NCBI RefSeq assembly: GCF_042654985.1
Contig: NZ_JBHSMT010000001.1
Location: 1-64,000 of the forward strand
From: Paraherbaspirillum soli
Lineage (GTDB): Bacteria > Pseudomonadota > Gammaproteobacteria > Burkholderiales > Burkholderiaceae_D
Direction: 5' to 3'
DNA: 64,000 nt
In this document: positions 62,619-64,000 of the stretch, in pieces
How the letters are laid out: each line of letters opens with the position of its first letter
How positions within the stretch are numbered: position 1 is the stretch's first letter
Position numbers and translations under genes: made by a program
The notes under the pieces: model-generated
The model's database searches: none
What the model saw: only the letters and a program-made list of their open reading frames with translations
Told to the model about the DNA's origin: nothing

Positions 62619-63125
62619 TTATAACAGCGGCAGCGCGGTGGTATCTTTGATGCGCTGTAATGCAAAACTTGATTTGACGTCCAGCACGGCCGGATGGCGC
62701 AGCAAGGTTTCCATCATGAAGCGCGAAAAATGCGCCATGTCTTCGACGTGTACCCGCAGTAGATAATCCATCTCCCCAGTCATCGCGTAACAAGCCACCA
62801 CTTCCGGCCAGTGTTCAACCGCAGCCGAAAAATCGGCTCGGGGAGAGTGCCCGCTCGCCCGTGCCGCGCCGCTGAGCTGCGGGTCGCTGTGTTTTTCCAG
62901 GCGCACGTTGACATAGGCCAGCAGTCCCAGGCCGATTTTGTCCGGCGCCAAGAGCGCCACATACTGGCGAATCACGCCGGCCTGTTCCAATTGTTTGATG
63001 CGGCGCAGGCACGGCGACGGCGAGAGATTGATCCTTTCCGCAACTTCCTGATTGGTAAGGCGACCATTTTCTTGCAAAATTGCCAGAATTTTACGATCTG
63101 TTTTATCAATGGTGACGACAGCCAT
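62619..63125 (-). CDS. Lrp/AsnC-family transcriptional regulator
   Basis: 168 residues. N-terminal winged helix (DRKILAILQENGRLTNQEVA; LSPSPCLRRIKQLEQAGVIR) and RAM effector domain (VACYAMTGEMDYLLRVHVED, DVKSSFALQRIKDTTALPL). Between LEKH and AVEHWPEV it carries about 12 residues more than close relatives. Divergent from hppD with 132 bp between starts, so it probably controls tyrosine/phenylalanine breakdown in response to an amino acid. Confidence 0.88.
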   Translation of the reverse strand: MAVVTIDKTDRKILAILQENGRLTNQEVAERINLSPSPCLRRIKQLEQAGVIRQYVALLAPDKIGLGLLAYVNVRLEKHSDPQLSGAARASGHSPRADFSAAVEHWPEVVACYAMTGEMDYLLRVHVEDMAHFSRFMMETLLRHPAVLDVKSSFALQRIKDTTALPLL

Positions 63126-63257
63126 AAAACACCTCAAAATAAATAATTAACGCAATATTATTGTGCAAATTTTTGATTGCAGGGCAAAGTTTGCAATTAT
63201 CTGCTGCTGCCTCACCCCTATACTGTAGCCAACTACAACCACCAAATGGAGACAACT

Positions 63258-64000
63258 ATGGAATTTGAACCTTGGGATAACCCGATGGGGACCGACGGTT
63301 TTGAGTTTATCGAATACGCCGCACCTGATCCGCAGGCCCTCGGCGCCTTATTCGAAAAAATGGGCTTCACCGCGATTGCCCGGCATCGGCACAAAGACGT
63401 CACGCTGTATCGCCAAGGCGATGTGAACTTCATCATCAATGCAGAAAAAGATTCGTTCGCACAGCGGTTTGCGCGTCATCACGGTCCGTCGGTTTGTGCG
63501 ATTGCTTTCCGCGTCAAGGATGCGGCGTTTGCCTACAAGCGGGCGCTGGAACTGGGCGCATGGGGATTCGATAACCACACCGGTCCGATGGAGCTGAATA
63601 TCCCGGCAATCAAGGGTATCGGCGATTCGCTGATTTATTTTGTCGATCGCTGGCGCGGCAAGGAAGGCGCGAACGGCGTGGCGGCGGGCGGCATTGGCGA
63701 TATCAGCATTTACGATGTCGATTTCGTCGCCATCCCTGGCGCTGAAGCCAACCCCAAAGGTTGCGGGCTGACCTATATCGACCACCTCACGCATAACGTG
63801 CATCGCGGCCGGATGAAAGAGTGGGCGGATTTCTACGAACACCTGTTCAATTTCCGCGAAGTGCGCTATTTCGATATCGAAGGCAAGCTGACCGGCCTGA
63901 AATCGAAGGCAATGACCTCGCCTTGTGGGAAAATCCGTATCCCGATTAATGAGTCATCCGACGACAAGTCGCAAATCTCGGAATATCTCGATCTGTACCG
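63258..64000 (+). CDS. hppD: 4-hydroxyphenylpyruvate dioxygenase, 3'-truncated by the window
   Basis: First 247 residues visible. MEFEPWDNPMGTDGFEFIEY, the VOC-fold first half, and TYIDHLTHNVHRGRMKEWAD with the first iron-ligand His, then FYEHLFNFREVRYFDIEGK. Converts 4-hydroxyphenylpyruvate to homogentisate in tyrosine catabolism. ATG at 63258 with GGAG upstream; an in-frame ATG at 63246 is possible. Divergent Lrp-type regulator. Confidence 0.93.
   Translation, partial: MEFEPWDNPMGTDGFEFIEYAAPDPQALGALFEKMGFTAIARHRHKDVTLYRQGDVNFIINAEKDSFAQRFARHHGPSVCAIAFRVKDAAFAYKRALELGAWGFDNHTGPMELNIPAIKGIGDSLIYFVDRWRGKEGANGVAAGGIGDISIYDVDFVAIPGAEANPKGCGLTYIDHLTHNVHRGRMKEWADFYEHLFNFREVRYFDIEGKLTGLKSKAMTSPCGKIRIPINESSDDKSQISEYLDLY

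Overview
The window reads as chromosomal DNA of a betaproteobacterium, most likely Oxalobacteraceae (Collimonas/Herbaspirillum-like). This rests on protein content: SlmA-type nucleoid occlusion factor, GTP-binding Zur partner, a DksA with a single retained zinc-site Cys, a Burkholderiales-type porin, a LivM-LivG fusion, and SAH-riboswitch control of ahcY. Genus assignment is inference; no rRNA or tRNA gene was seen. Genes are dense and GC-rich, apart from the AT-richer head of the Rhs locus and a few intergenic spacers.

Layout. 1-5.9 kb: accessory island with a SymE-like protein, an Rhs/YD-repeat protein split into two coupled secreted halves, a polymorphic-toxin C-terminus and a probable immunity gene. 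6-12 kb: YXWGXW protein, MnmC with a decayed methyltransferase domain, TraB/GumN protein, HAD hydrolase, SlmA. 11-16 kb: branched-chain amino-acid type ABC transporter (substrate-binding protein, LivH, fused LivM-LivG, LivF). 16.1-17 kb: FMN riboswitch plus a RibH2-type lumazine synthase. 17-25 kb: housekeeping genes (moeB, ctpA, envC, gpmA, rhodanese, grxC, secB, SH3 protein, gpsA). 25.2-36.6 kb: complete type II secretion system in the order G-H-I-J-K-L-M-N-D-E-F-C. 36.7-45.4 kb, minus strand: hslVU, a STAS-domain protein, dksA, zur and its CobW/ZNG1-type GTPase, xerC, DUF484. 45.6-51.6 kb: porin, Sel1-like protein, dapF, two LpxL/HtrB-type acyltransferases. 51.8-57.2 kb: S-adenosylmethionine cycle locus (metK, AI-2E family permease, SAH riboswitch, ahcY, small holin-like membrane protein, metF), followed by 5-formyl-THF cyclo-ligase. 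57.8-64 kb: soluble lytic transglycosylase, GST, cca, GNAT, Lrp/AsnC regulator divergent from hppD, which runs off the window.

How parts work together. The SAM locus joins SAM synthesis, SAH removal and methyl-THF supply; ahcY is under a SAH riboswitch, and the metK leader has two mutually exclusive hairpins, one covering the ribosome-binding site, so metK may also be RNA-controlled. The ribH leader shows a similar design: one strand can pair either with the 3' flank of the FMN aptamer or with the ribosome-binding site. Several families of imperfect palindromic intergenic repeats are scattered through the window, including near-identical copies after secB and inside the type II secretion cluster.

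The most distinctive items are the split Rhs gene, the metK and ribH leaders, the MnmC with degenerate methyltransferase motifs, the DksA with a long basic N-terminal tail, and the permuted type II secretion operon.
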